From assembly GCA_914767715.1 (NCBI GenBank), contig OU612072.1, positions 13,022,001-13,082,000 on the forward strand: a DNA stretch of 60,000 nucleotides. Direction: 5' to 3'. Below the pieces are notes generated by a model that had not been told where the DNA came from, searched no databases, and worked only from the letters and a program-made list of their open reading frames with translations. Positions 34,807 to 47,830 of this stretch are shown here, in pieces. This stretch comes from Membranipora membranacea. Lineage: Eukaryota > Bryozoa > Gymnolaemata > Cheilostomatida > Membraniporidae. The translations under genes were made by a program, and so were the position numbers. Positions within the stretch are counted from its first letter, which is position 1; every line of letters begins with the position of its first letter.

Positions 34807-37800
34807 ATGGCGAGCAGGGTGATAATCGTATTGATAGCTGCTGTATTGGTTGACTCATCGTTTGCGACTAGCTTGACGAGGAAAGGTAAGTCTACATAGT
34901 TGATGTTTGCTAGCAAAGAGAGCCTTGTCAGGTATGTCACAACCCGAAGTAGGATTGGACTGACCACCAATTATTTGTCAGCACTAATCACACAACACAA
35001 AACATGGTGTCTCAACTTTTATCTTTTTGGACGACAAATTGAGGAACAGCGGCATTAACAGAAATTGAACAATCCAATTGGCTAGTTGACATAATATTTG
35101 AACTAAAAATTTGCAGAATTGATCTTTGGTGAGTTCGGGCAAAACATGATACAGCTATACTACTATAACTAGCAGTTCATCTTGCCGATGGTTTTTGCTT
35201 CTGAATCATTTTGCACCAACTCGCTCTGCTTTTTGTAAGCGTCTGCCAACCTTTTGTTGGTACTCGAGATCTTTGAGTCTCCTTATGAATGTACACTTGT
35301 ATCGTAACTTTGGTTGACCTCTGTTAGGAGATCCGTCTTTCAGTTGAGTGAAGAGTATTTGCTTTGGTAAAGGGTTCTCATTTTGCTTGCGGACATGACC
35401 GGTTCATGTTAGTGTTTGCTGGCCAAGCGGGTAATTTTGAGTATTTTCTTGTTGCTTATGCGGTGCCACCATTTGATGTTGAGAACGTGCCTCAGGTGTC
35501 TCATACTCTATGCAGTAAGCCTTTGGGATATAATGTGATATCCATTCCATGATTCCACACCATACAGTTGCGTGGTGGACTGCAACTTTGGTCTTGATGG
35601 TAAGGTGCTTTTTATCCCATACTCGTTCTCGCAGCCCCCCCCCCCCCCCCCCCCCCCCCGAACAAAAGCAGTGGATGCATTTGACTTCCTGGATTTCAGT
35701 TCTTTGTTTAGTTTGTTCGTGTCTGACACGGTTTACACGAGATATTTGAAGTGGCTTACTCTGCATAGATCTTGATAATCAATATTGATATTCAGGCCCT
35801 CGGTGTCAGATCTTTGCACTGACTGGTACACCATCTCTGTTTTTTTAAATTGATCTTTAGTCCAATTGCCTTTGCTACATCAGAAACTTTGTGATGTTTG
35901 CTTGGCATCATCAAAGCTGTGAGCAATGAAGGCTGTGTGGTCCGCAAACATCAATTCTCTCACTTATATATCATTAGTTTTGCGTTTTAATTTAAACTGG
36001 TTGACATTGAAGAGATCTGCCTTGGGGCGGCTTTGGAAAAGGACTCCCTTGTTACAGTCATTGAATGCATGAGTAAGAGTTGCAGTGAGGAATAAGAAAA
36101 CAGCTTCGGTGCTATAACATATCTTAGTTTAACCCCATTTTGTACCGTTAACGAAATCTGAGAGTTCTATGATCAGGCTTACTCTGGCTTCCATTTTTTC
36201 ATGCAAGGCTTTGATTAGGTTGGTGAACTTCTGCGGGCAGCCGTATCTCTTTAGCAACCTCCATAGGGCAGTAATATTCGAAGTGTGTAATGCTTTAGAA
36301 AAGTTAACGAACACCTTGTTTAGTGGCACATTTTGCTCGATGCACTTCACCTGTACCCGTTTCAGACGGAACACCATATCCACTGTACCCCTGCGGGCTT
36401 GAAAGCTGCACTGGGCCTTTGGAGAAACTGGGAGTGTATATTCAGTAAAACTCGTGCAAACACTTTCCCTGGTATGAAAAGAAGTGAGATGCTTCGATTG
36501 TTACCGCAGATACATCTATCAGCCTCCTTGGATATGGTAACCAGCTGTGCATCTTTCCAGTACTGCTGCACTTCATTTTTCTTCCATGCTTTCTTTATGA
36601 TAATGGTAAGCGCTTGCGATACTCTTTCACCTCCAACTCTTATGATCTCTGAATGTATTCATCGGCACCTGGTGACTTTCCATCGCATAGCATTCCAACA
36701 GGCTTTCTGACTCTCTTAATTTCTGGATTGCTTCATCCATCCAATCCTGAGAGGATGCCTGCTTGGTATTGTGAGTTGTTGCAGGTGTTACTGTGGTGTC
36801 TTTGTTCAAAAGTTGATTGAAGTGCTCAGTCAATCTGAGCAGCAGGTCTGGTTTCTCTGACAACACATTTTGTCCTTCTTTTTCCGAGAGTTTTGAATGA
36901 TGGCTTACTCTCGGACCCGATATCACTCTCATGCTCTGGTAGAAGCCTTTTGGATCAATGAAGTCAGGCGGTTCCAATAGGTTGGTCGCATTGTCTGTCG
37001 ATCATTGGTTCTTTAGCTCACTGCACCGTTGCTGTAGTCATTTGTGTGCCTAATTATATTTGGCATTGGTAGATTGTATGGTTTAGTCCACCATCTCTGA
37101 TCGTGCTTCATTCTTGATCTTCATCATCCCAAGTAGTTCGGTGTCGTTATCATCATTCATGCTTCTTTCCGATGGTGACCAGTTTGTCATTAGATGTTTC
37201 ATACAGTATGTTCTTAATATTCTCCACTGCTCTTCCACTGGTGTGTCAAGCATTTGATCATATTCTTCTAATTTATCAGATAGTGCCTCTTTCTGCTTTG
37301 CCTTTACAGATTGAACTTTTATCTTGTTAACATACAGCTTCAATTTCTTACTTTATATTAATTTTGAAATTCATTTGCAAATGATGAGGATTACTTTCGA
37401 AACCAACATTATTTGATGAATGCTGCACTTTGCGCCTCTATTTACCCAGGTGTTCTAGAAATCTTGAATATCTCGTATCCATGAATTTTTGTGCGCTGGA
37501 TGATGGTTGAAGTAGGTGTTAGTAATGGCAAGCTGGTGTGCAGAACACAGGGCAAGGAGGATTTCTCCATTGTTGTTTGCTCTACCGCAGTTGCTGATGT
37601 ACTTTAGGCCATATGTGGTGGTCTGATCCTACTCCGGCGTAGAAGTCTATCAGCATAATTATTTTGTCTGCAATTGGAATGTCTTTGAGCACCTGGCTGA
37701 GCTTGTCATAGAAACCCTCAAATGTTTCTGGTGGGTGTAGGTTCGGATTGCCATAAAATATCCTTGGCTCTAACTAACTGATTCTCCTTTACCATCTCTA

Positions 37801-39839
37801 GAATTCGGCAGGAGTTATATGTGCTACGGACACTGTTGCCTCTGTGAATCTACATCATTATTTTGTAGTAAATAACTGTGCATGTCAGAGAAATGGTAAC
37901 AAGTACATACAGTTAGCAGAACATGAATGTGAGAAGTTTACTCAGTATGACAACATCACCAGACTGACTCACACCCACAGCTGCCCTCCAGGACTCAGAT
38001 TTAGTGCGAAGAGTTGTGTCTGTGTGCACACTCCAGAGGTAGCCTGTGATGGTTGTGGACCACTAGGTAGGTAATTTTTTCAAACTAAATACAGCTCGCT
38101 ATGGATTTGTTTCTCGGATCCAGATATTAAAGAAATGAGCCAACATAACTGTGAGGATGACTATCACTGTATTTCCCTCTTAGCTAATTGTGAATTAACT
38201 AATAGCATGACTGCCTTGAAATACTTTTGTATGCTAACTAAAGAGTATGTGCAACAGATACACACTTATTCATATCATCGAAGATACTTGTGTGCAGCCA
38301 TCTTATGTTTCTTTTAGTGTGTGAAGTGGAAGGCAATAAAAGATTTGAAAGTCTAATTGCACTGAGGAGAGCTGGTGATTGTGAAAGGTTAGTTTTTGGA
38401 TATTGTTGTTATGACAGTGTGCAGTTTATGCCAAGTAGTCTGTAATACAAATTTACCCAAGAGATAAACAGACCATAGATTTTGTTAAATTGAGGAAACA
38501 TTTAAGCCTACAAACCAAATGAACATCCATACTAAGATTTTATCCTGCCTTTTATCAAAATAGTACAATGCCATGATATGACGTCATGCTGAAATCAATA
38601 TTTTTCAGAACCAGTGTTTAATCAGCTTTCCAATAAAATTTAAAAATCAGGCAATGTTGGTATCATAACCGTGTCCAAGCCTGATGCTTATACCTGCAAA
38701 GCAAGAAATGATATAACCGATATTTTGCAGTGCTAACAAGATAACTCAAGAGGTGCTTGCAGGTTGCGTTACAAAGGACGGTGTCGCACTCACTTTGCTA
38801 AATCTGAGATTTAGAGCTGCTGATAGTGAACATAATTGCGCCACAATTTATGCAGAGGGTGAGAACTTCCATGAGACTTATGAACAAACTTTCATCAATA
38901 ATTCACAGAATTACTGCTTGATAAACTCAAAACACTTCCGCCATTGTCATTGCCAAAATATTAGAAAATGATGGATAGCTCCCATTTTCACAAAGTTCCA
39001 CTTTTGTCTAACAATTAACAGGTTGTTTGCTTCTAATCAGCACACACACTCTTATACTGAATGTTATAGATGATAGGCTTACTACTAAGCTACGCCATAA
39101 TTCTAAAATGTAAAGAAAAATTAAACCTAAAATGCATTATATGGCAATAACTCACATTTTAACATATTAATGCTCCATTACTTTCAGGCTGCGAGCGAGC
39201 CATTGAATGTTACAATCTTCTGTGGGTTCCGGAAAGTAAGGGAGACATCATCGGAGACAACAACGCACGAAACTTTCTGTGGTATGTAATTATTCAACCT
39301 TTTTGGTCCAAGTGGTAAATGTCAGTAGAATGCTAGATTATTGTCATAGAAAAAAATAGGGCGTTTATTACTTTGATCTAGCCTCTGATAGATTTATGAA
39401 GAGATGAAATTTTGAGAAGCTGATTGTGCAGGAAGTTTCTCTTTCCTTCAAAATTATCATCTTTTTCCTGTCATTTTTTCTCATTATTGCGTTAATCATT
39501 CTTTTTCAATTCTTAATTTTTAGATTTTAATTAATTGTTTTAGTCAACCAATAATAAAATAATGATTGATTAACTTACAATAATTATTCATTATTTAATT
39601 AATAATAATTGATTACTTAAAATGAATTAATAAAGAATAATTCATCAATTTTTTAATTATTGTTTATTGATCTCGAGGTGTCTTTTTGCAGTGAAAACAA
39701 CAAAGAGGCACAGAAATGTTTTAAGTGTGTGGAGAATAGTGGTTGCCAGATAGCGGGCGAATTCAGAAACAGTCTCAGGGAGACGGCTGCTGCTCTGTGC
39801 CCTTATCTACAAGACTTCACATGTCCAGCGGATGTCTAA
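34807..39839 (+). CDS. Secreted CBM14 chitin-binding protein, 6 exons, 238 aa
   Basis: Exons are 34807-34885, 37869-38066, 38318-38387, 38731-38858, 39188-39281 and 39692-39839. All have AG/GT borders and phases 1,1,2,1,2, totalling 717 nt with a TAA stop. Exon 1 encodes a signal peptide (MASRVIIVLIAAVLVDSSFA). Exon 2 holds a peritrophin-A/CBM14-like domain: CACQRNGNKYIQLAEHECEKF, then HSCPPGLRFSAKSCVC and PEVAC, with the six-cysteine spacing that binds chitin in this family. Exons 3-6 encode a second cysteine-containing region (CERAIECYNLLW, CFKCVENSGCQIAG, CPYLQDFTCPADV) that I cannot name. It is likely extracellular. Intron 1 is 3 kb because an antisense LINE lies in it. A decayed inverted copy of exon 2 lies downstream. 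The poly(A) site is not clear. Confidence 0.8.
35172..37790 (-). mobile_element. RTE-like LINE, 5'-truncated, antisense in intron 1
   Basis: On the minus strand, from right to left, there is an endonuclease remnant (FEGFYDKLSQVL, AGVGSDHHIW), a coiled linker (EEQWRILRTYCMKH, DNDTELLGM, DPKGFYQSMRVI), an RT remnant (VFVNFSKALHTSNITALW) and a C-terminal part (TKVAVHHATVW, then a VGRPKLRFKD-like tail). The layout matches LINEs often mis-annotated as craniofacial development protein 2-like. There are several stops and frameshifts, and a run of about 25 C bases at 35635-35659. A second copy starts at 59628. Confidence 0.8.
39480..39670. repeat. AT-rich TTAAT/ATTAA simple-sequence tract
   Basis: This is low-complexity sequence built from aattaat/attaatt blocks with many short self-complementary runs, in intron 5 of the CBM14 gene. 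Confidence 0.7.
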
Positions 39840-40222
39840 ACCTCTGTCAATTCCTGCTGTAAAAGAGTTTAAATCAATACTGACTTCCCTTTTTCATTGC
39901 ATGCTTAATTAGTCTGATCAAGCTATGTAGATTTTCCCAAAAGAAGACTGGACATATTAACCCGTGATTTGTTATGCCTGACATGTTATAAACTTCATCT
40001 CACTATGAATCATGGTTTCATAACGCATACAATATTCATTTATCTTGAAATGGTTTAACCTTGAAATATTCTAACCGGACAAATTCCAAAATGACAGCCA
40101 AAGTATTATCATTTTACATCTACTGGGCAACAAGTAAAAAGAGATGATAAAGCTTTTTTTAGAATTTCTATGATGGCACAAAATAACAGAAAGAAAATTG
40201 TCAAGAAATCTAAATTGCCTAC

Positions 40223-40370
40223 CTATTGGATCACAAACAACACATGTTACATCTTGAGTACGCACAGAGTAATATGAGTCCTTCTGGGCAGCTGTGGGTG
40301 TGAGTTAGTCCGGTCGCGTTGTTGTACTGTGTGTACATGTTACCATTTCTCTGGCATGAACAGTTATGAA
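40223..40370 (-). pseudogene. Inverted decayed copy of CBM14 exon 2
   Basis: The minus-strand sequence matches exon 2 (37869-38066) with its acceptor (gcattgtag) and donor (gtaggc) preserved. It encodes CQRNGNMYTQY, LTHTHSCP and VRTQDVTCVVCDP. Compared with exon 2 it has lost about 35 bases, including the AEHECEKF part, and about 20 bases near CPPGLRF, with a frame change. It is an exon-sized inverted duplication about 2.2 kb from its source. Confidence 0.8.
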
Positions 40371-42389
40371 CTACAATGCAATGTAGTTAGTTAGCAGAGG
40401 CAATGTGATCCAAGGAGCTGTTTTAGAGTAACATATTGTCCCGTTCACGTATGTGTGCTCATTTTTATAAGAAAAAGATAAAGTGCCAGCTTTTAATGCA
40501 ATGCATATATTACCCATAGTAAAGGTGCTTGGTATGTGGGGTGAACTTTTGGTTCCTGCTTCTAAAATAGAAAGACCTGAAGATACCCTCCCAATACCAC
40601 CTTGTAACATTGCAAGAGCCCTCATAGCCCCTCATTACTGCTTTAGGCTCTGCATGATATCTATTTACACAGCTGCTGTGATTGGCGTTCGATGCACCCA
40701 ATTCCCCGATGACTGAATAGTTGGAGGGTAGATGTACTTATCATTGTACTAGGCCCTCTACTATATCTGTATGATCAGGGGCCAATGTCGCTGACCTCTG
40801 GTGGTGATATCACTATTTATCAACTCTCTGATTTGGGCAACTAAAGCCGTGAAAATGTATGATGAAATCAAAACAACCTGTTTATGTCGAGATAAGAAAT
40901 TTCGAAACAAGATTTATTATTGAGGCGTAGAGGTACCAACGCATTTTCTAATTAAAAAGTAATTCATTGTTAGCAGATTATATCAAAATATTGAGAGAAC
41001 AAGCCAGGTCATCAAAGCATTTTCATGTGATAACTTATTTTTAGCAGATTATAATTTGCAACATGCTCATAAATTATCATCCATATATATTTTGGTACTC
41101 AGTTCACATCGTGTTGAGAAAATTACTCAGAAAACCACAAATGGAGCAATATAACCATTGATCTATACACAGGAGGAAACGAGGGTGATCAGAAGAATAG
41201 CATTTGGTGTTTTTGTCCTTATTGTAATAAATCTGTGTAATAATTAATTTGTCACAACTTGACAGAAATCAGATCCTAATGAATAATGAGCATGACACAC
41301 ACCTGTCGATTTTTTTCTGAGTTGTTGGTATATGGTATGGTAAGCCTGCATAAGTTTTTGCTTGATTATCGACTGACAGGTTGAATGATTGACTGACTGA
41401 TTTAAAAACTAAGTTAAAGAATAGTTATGAATGAACAAGATACAGAGAACTTTACACTTCGGCCTTGTCTCATGGACACAGCATATTCAATATGTAGCCT
41501 AAGAATATTTAGATCAGTTAGTTTAGATCACGCTGCAACACGCTGCACCACGCTGAATCATGCTACCTCGCCCTGCAAAATTCAATCAGTATTTTACGCG
41601 AATGATCTTAATTTTTCATAGATCATACCTTTCTCAATATTAGGATTCCAACACTGCTTACATGATGGACCAAGTAAGGAACACTAGATGTGATGCAAAA
41701 GAATGTCTTGATTCATAGTTAATTGATTCATATAGGTAGATAGACTTGATTGTTCAAAAAAGAACGGAGACATCTCATTTATTACTTTGTCAGAGTAGAT
41801 AATGAATGATGGGGGATGATATGATACCAATCTTACAATCTGACTATTGATGTCCAATAATTAGTCTCAGACCGTTGTTACCAAAAAATTCCAACATGGA
41901 AATCTGCAACAAATTAATGTGACTTTCAAATCACATTCAATTAGATCACATGACTATAGGCTACGATGACCACTTATTGAAATGTGTATTATTCAATAGC
42001 ACCTGAATGTCATCTATCTATGAAAACGTAATCATAAAAATCAAGTTGAAAAGAAGTTGATTAGATAGCCAGGTAGTTGACCAATAGAAAATTTATTTGA
42101 CTGGAACATCGCATATTTAAGCTGTCATTTCAATAATAGCTCAGCAAGATTTCACAATTGGTAGGTGTATTTCTTATTTGACTAGAGCCGTTGATAATCT
42201 GAATGATCAGGAGGCAAGGTCACTGAGAGAACAAGCCAGGTCATCGAAGGATTTTCATGTGAAAACTGATTTTAGCAGATTATAATTTGCAGCATGCTCA
42301 TATTGTCATACATATATATTTAGGCTCTCCTTTCAAGCAGTGGTGAGAAAATTAGTAAGAAAACCACAAATGGAGCGATGGAACCTTTG

Positions 42390-42840
42390 ATCTGTACACT
42401 TAGAGAATGATACCTTACAAATTTTGTCCGCGACGAACAAGAAATCGTTTGCATCTTTCCGAATTGCTATAGAATTCCCTCCATTGACTTTTAGGATGAC
42501 TAGAGCTGTACCAACAAAATATAACGCACGCAAATGCTGACAATAAACACACTGTCGTTGTGCTATTGTTCTATGCTATTGTACTATGCTATCGTACAAT
42601 ATCATATCCCTTTCACCCAACTTGCCAAAGAGTCTATGTTACCTCAATGGCCATGAATTGGGACTACTCAAATCCAACAATATTTGGGTAGTGATTACCT
42701 TGCGCTCCAACGTAGATGGAAGGAGGATAAAACAATACTGACAGGTTAGCAATCTGAAGCCAAAGTGCGGTCTTAGCTCAGAGTTTTGGTCAGTGCTGGT
42801 GGCCTGGGTGGTGCAGGCACGTATTTCTAGGGGAGGCAGG
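42390..42840 (-). repeat. Palindrome module A, copy 1
   Basis: This ~450-bp module is recognised by an acaaattttgtccgcgacga block, gctatagaattccct, gagctgtaccaac, ccatgaattgggactactc, aaatccaacaatatttg and agctcagagttttggtc. The same module lies at 44585-45130 in opposite orientation and at 46110-46500 in this orientation. Confidence 0.85.
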
Positions 42841-44329
42841 GAGGCCTTGCCTCCCTTAGAAAGCTGAATGGAGTGGTCCAAAAATGATTTAATTGATTAT
42901 TTCATCTCTGAATCAGGTCTTTTGGGATTTCCATTTGCTAATTAAATGCCTTAAAATTGCTTAGTAACGGCACCCCCCTATTGATGCTTCTGACTAGCCT
43001 CGGAATTTTGCCTCCCCTACCATTTCTTTCTTAACGGCCTTGTTCTTCATCTCATCATTGAAAGCAGTAATTGGTAGGCAGAGAATTCTTGCTCACATTT
43101 CCTGCCTCAGCTGAGGTCATGAACCTGATCTGTCAGTTTCACTTCCTATAGAGTAAACCAGAGGCACATCTGTTGATCACATTTTAAGATTCTCAAACAT
43201 CAAAGGTTTAAAAATGTTGGAATATCATTTGAACTGATTCAACTGCAAATTTGGGTTAGTATGTCAAGGGCTGATGTCATTATTTCACCTAATTTGAATG
43301 CATCCCTTAAAAAGGACAATCTGTTTTGGAAAACTATTTGCTGACCAGGTAATCACTCTGATATGTAGCCTCAATTTATAATATTTGAGCTATACAGACT
43401 ACATCACCTCAAATATCCAAGACCTGTAGCAATAGTAGCAATTGATTACCCAGCGTCAATTTTCCGTAAGCAAGTTTTTGATATATGCAAGCTTATCAAA
43501 GAATTCAATTCGGAAATTACCGATTTAGTTAGATGAGTATTTGTGAGCGCTTGAAAGTCATTTAAGATGAATAATGTGCTTGAGATGCGTCAAAATGTAT
43601 CCTACATGCGCAAAAAAGCTTTCTTTCTATACGAGTCTTTATGATTACTTGGAAATCATTTAAGATGAATAATGAGCTTGAGATGCGTTAAAATTTATCC
43701 ATCTTACACTATAAAGCCTATCTTCCAACCAGTCTGCAGCGACTCATGACAGGTTTGGTGGATGTTTTGTGGAGAGAAAATGTGCTTGGCTGGTCTTCAA
43801 AGCATAATTTTAAATTTAATGGGACACTTTTTTGCTACTTTATTAGCTTTAAAATGTTTCACAACCTTGGCATTAGCCTCTAAGAACTTGGCACTCGTCG
43901 AAGACTGGTATATGGAGCCTGGTATACAAACAATAAGTTCTAGGGGAGGCAAAAGAGGCACGACCTTCCCAAAAAAGCTAATTACAATAGCCTAAAACAC
44001 TATAATTGAATAATTCATACCAACATCATCTCCTCTCGGATTTCAATATCAACCAAAATCACCTGCAAAACCTCATCACCGTCAACAGTTGTGTGCCAAT
44101 TGGCTACACCACCTCCTGCCCCTAATAAAGGATTTATTAACGGGATCAAACATAGGTGTGGGTATTCAGAACGTTTGAGAAAAGTGAAATGGAGTGGACA
44201 TGTGTTTGAAGAGCATCTCATGGGTACAAAATACAATCGGATATGATGTGGCCTCACCAGCGTCAGTTGTTGTTTGGAATGTTCGGATATGTTTAGGCCT
44301 TGCTTGTGATGGTGGTAGCTTAGAACTTT

Positions 44330-44580
44330 TTGATAAACAACTATAAAATTCTACATCAAAACCAATATATTGGCCATAAATTTATTCTGCTTGGAGATTG
44401 TAATATTAATTGGAATTCATCATCAACCGAAAAAAACACATTTAGAGCAGAGCTTTATGTCTGCAGGGCTATTACAGCAAGTTGATGGGATTTCATACAT
44501 GAGCAATTTAGGGAGAAAGGTTATCAGACCATAACTATGTGAAAATTATATGTTGGTCTAAAAAACATGATGGCACTTCA
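44330..44580 (+). mobile_element. LINE endonuclease remnant in left arm
   Basis: Fragments such as LLGDCNINWNSSSTEKNTF resemble the endonuclease GDFN..W motif of LINEs. Stops and shifts follow. The mirror copy lies at about 51730-51990 (minus). Confidence 0.55.
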
Positions 44581-44584
44581 AGAG

Positions 44585-45130
44585 ATTGGTTTTGGGTGCC
44601 ACCAGCCAAGCCACCAGCATTGACCAACATTCTGAGCTAAGACCGCACTTTGGCTACAAATTGCTCACTAGTTGTCAGTATTTTGTTATCCCCCTCCCAT
44701 CTTTGTTTGCGCGCAAGGAAATCACCAAGCAAATATTGATGGATTTGATCCCCCTTCAGTCAACTGCTGCTGGGTTATGTTGGGTAATTATGTTCGCTGT
44801 GTCGATCCTGAGTAGTCCCAATTCATGGTCATTGTCACTTTGTCAAGTTGGTGAAAGGGATATGTTATTGTACAATAGCATATCTACAATCTCGTTGTTA
44901 ATATGTGATTATGTTTTAATCAACCAAATCACATGTTAACATGTTGATTGTCAGCATTATTGCTTCAGTTATTTTTTGTTGGTACAGCTCTATTTATCCT
45001 CAAAGTCAATATACGGAATTCTATAGCATTTTGGGAGGATAATTCTTACAAGCAATTCCTTGTTCGTCGCGGAAAAAATTTGTTGTGTCATCAATCAATT
45101 TATTCGGCTGTTTCTTGTAATAGTCCAGTG
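44585..45130 (+). repeat. Palindrome module A, copy 2
   Basis: Inverted relative to copies 1 and 3 in the same arm. It carries about 110 extra bases around gtgattatgttttaatcaac and a cagtcaactgctgctgggtt block. Confidence 0.85.
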
Positions 45131-45383
45131 GTAGCCTACCAAAAATGTGGCTAGATAAACAACTTCATTTGCAAAATTGGATGGATTAATTCTAAGTGTT
45201 GATTCTAGGATAGTTTTTTGAGGTGGTCGCAATGGTGATGATGTACTTTACACAAAGTTGCACAATAGGCAGCAAATTGCCAAAGACGCTGTCGAGAATG
45301 GCCAAAATTGCTGTTTTTTTGAGATTTCAAAGGTCTGTCCTGTGCTCACCTTATGAGTGGTGCCACTCAAACTCTACAATCAC

Positions 45384-45465
45384 ATTTAAACATACCTCAG
45401 TCTTTAAACATACCTCATTTAAACATACCTCTTTAAACATACCATTTAAACATACCTCAGCTTTT
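45384..45465. repeat. Short tandem repeat (tttaaacatacctc)5
   Basis: Five copies of tttaaacatacc with variable spacers occur in the left arm. The mirror position in the right arm (about 50955-50975) has a single related gaggtatgt, so the repeat expanded after the arms formed. Confidence 0.85.
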
Positions 45466-46109
45466 GGTATAATATCAGCTTAACATCTCAATTATTAAGT
45501 GAATGACCAACCTTATAAAAAGTGATAAAGTGAAAAATGCTGCCGACAAAAGGGAAAGTGATGAAAAATGATGATATGGTTTCAAAACGTCCAAAATCTG
45601 AAAGAACATGTCATAATTATTGGATCTACAAGTTTACATGGGTCTGCTATCATAAATTTCCGAGACGTGGCCAACAACGGTTGTAATACCCCATTATATC
45701 ACCTGTATATAACTATCATTGAAACGACACTGCTGTTTCGATTTAGCAGACGCCTCAACAACTGACTACAAATGTTCGTATCGATCTGATTTTTTTTTTG
45801 GTGGTTTTGTATTGACTCCATCAATGACCAAAAAATTTTTTTCAGCATTACGCACCTTTCTGATGATACTTGAATGAGTTAACTTTTGCTTTACGCGCTA
45901 TCAAACTTTATGAAGACGATTTTTATGATACCGTAATGGAAACCTAAGAATACGCACTATTTGAAAAACGACACACTCAGAGCATTAAAAAACTGGTGTC
46001 TTGTGATGAGAGGGTCCATAAACAGCCACTATGAAAAAGTCAAATCAATATGAACATTCGAAGCCTTATTTTTAGGCAGCAGCGTAATTTAAAAAGTAGC
46101 ACTACAGAT

Positions 46110-46500
46110 TTTGTTCGCAACGAACAAGAGTTATCCATATTGCTATAGAACTCATTCCATTGACTGCTAGGTTAAATTGAGCTGTACCAACAATAAAAGA
46201 TAACAGCTGTAGCAAATGCTAACAATCAACACTGTGCTATTGTTCAATATTATCGATTTACACCAACTTGACAAGGTGTCCATGTTGCCTCAATGGCCAT
46301 GAAATGAGACCACACAACATTGACACTGCAGACTAATGACACCCCAACAACAATCGGCAGCAGTTGGCTGAAGGGGATCAAATCCAATAATATTTTCTTG
46401 GCGATTACCCTGCACTCTATCATAGATTGGTGCAGGATAAAAACTTGCTCACAAGTAAGCACTCTCTAGCACAGGTTCAGGCTGAGCTCAGAATTTTGGT
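46110..46500 (-). repeat. Palindrome module A, copy 3
   Basis: It is in the same orientation as copy 1. Its mirror is at 49880-50330. Confidence 0.85.
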
Positions 46501-46509
46501 CTTGAAGTT

Positions 46510-47060
46510 TGAAGTGTGAAGTTCGTTTATTGCTTTATTATTCTCCATCCATCTTATGATAAGTTGATAGCATCAAATGCATGGCACATAAATGGAAAAA
46601 TAAAATAAAAAAGAGTCTTGAGCTGCATCGGTTGAAAATTCGCATGTAGAATTCGAAAATTCTTTTTTTTACTTTTGGTTGTTCTACACTTGGATGGCTT
46701 GTATTTAGCTTTCTTTGCTCTGCGGGCAGATTTTCTGTTTGTATTTATCCTAATACGACGGTTCAGGGAGTGATGATCGTTGTCGGCTATTTCAGCGAAT
46801 TGTTCACTCCAAGAGGTAAGCGGGAAAATTTTATGGCCGCCAGTGCTAGATTGCCAAGTCTCTGTTCATAGTTGTCAGGGAATGGCAGCATAATCCGAGT
46901 AGCAGGGCGCTGGATCCCCTCTAATTTTGTTTTGTCAGTGTCTGATAGCAGATTGGGCCATGCAGGGCAGGCGTTGGCGATTACAGACTTAATAATAGCT
47001 ACGTAGAAGGATTTTAGGCCATCGCTGGAGACTTGATTTGGGATTTGCCATTTCCGCTAG
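46510..47060 (-). mobile_element. LINE ORF2 3'-tail fragment in left arm
   Basis: Minus-strand fragments give KLEGIQRPATRI- and IMLPFPDNYEQRL-type sequence, the usual C-terminus of LINE ORF2 (RRATR..., YEERL). It ends near a ccatccatctt block, compatible with a short 3' microsatellite. The mirror copy is at 49330-49860. Confidence 0.65.
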
Positions 47061-47519
47061 GAATCCACAAGCTACCTTTTCAACTCACAAATTAATCATT
47101 GGAAACAAAATTAGAAAAAAAAACATCTTCATTTGAATCAATTGCTTATCTAATTAGGGATAATCCCAATTGGAATGTGAAATTGGCACCGAAGGTATAA
47201 TTCATGTCTTTGGATTATGAACTAGTCAAGTTGTTCTGAATTCAATACACAGACTAATCTGCTAGTCAAATAGTAGTTTGGGAAGACATAGATCGATTTG
47301 CCTTCAAATTCGTGCATGGTTGTTATGTGTGCAATCTGCACTGTTTATCAGCGCTCCCAATACAGAAACATCATATGAATATAGATAACAACAGGGTATC
47401 ACAATAAAACAAAAATTAATTTAGAACATTTTTTTTGCATGCATGCAGCTTGCAGTCAGTACGAAAATCTGTAACTTTGAAATTTATAGTAGAATATGAT
47501 CAAACTTATCAATGCAAGA

Positions 47520-47830
47520 ATAGTTCTAAGTCTAAGTCGTCATTGCGGAGTTGGTTACCCCTCTAGAGTACAGGTACAGGGACCCGTGGTACTCAAGCCG
47601 CACCCAATACCCTTGCCGGAATTCCAGCTACTCTTATTATCGAAGAGGCAAAGGGGCTCTATTAACTGGATGTAAGTGTGCAAATACACAGTGGACCTGT
47701 GATATTTATAATCCCGTTCCAATAGGATGAATGGCTGGCCAGTCCTAAATCAGAAGTGACTGCCGGCGCCCGGAATTGAACCTGTACCTCACAGACCACA
47801 AGTCTGCACCCTTAACAAATAGACCACTCC
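47520..47830 (-). mobile_element. tRNA-derived SINE at the palindrome edge
   Basis: On the minus strand the head is ggagtggtctatttgttaag with B box aggttcaattccgg (about 47770). The body runs to 47520. Only its 3' end (ctgtactctagaggggta, then caactccgcaatgacgac) recurs in the right arm at 48812-48875, so the arm breakpoint lies inside the SINE. Confidence 0.7.

Larger units (their letters stand above)
40475..47580 (+). repeat. Giant palindrome, left arm (7.1 kb)
   Basis: It is reverse-complementary to 48812-55763 along almost its whole length. Matching pairs checked include 40480-40740/55490-55760, 42390-42540/53640-53830, 43740-44000/52290-52560, 45560-45760/50640-50850 and 47340-47580/48812-49045. 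Arms differ by scattered substitutions and indels, roughly several per cent by eye. Outside 40475 the similarity stops. Confidence 0.93.

Noticed and set aside
35404-35766. Minus-strand 120-codon protein with a glycine run
   Set aside because: The glycine run is a translated poly-C tract; the rest is the decayed C-terminus of the LINE.
37800-37868. Earlier start of CBM14 exon 2 at the tctctag acceptor near 37801
   Set aside because: Joining exon 1 there reaches a stop within about 25 codons. The acceptor at 37868 keeps the domain frame.
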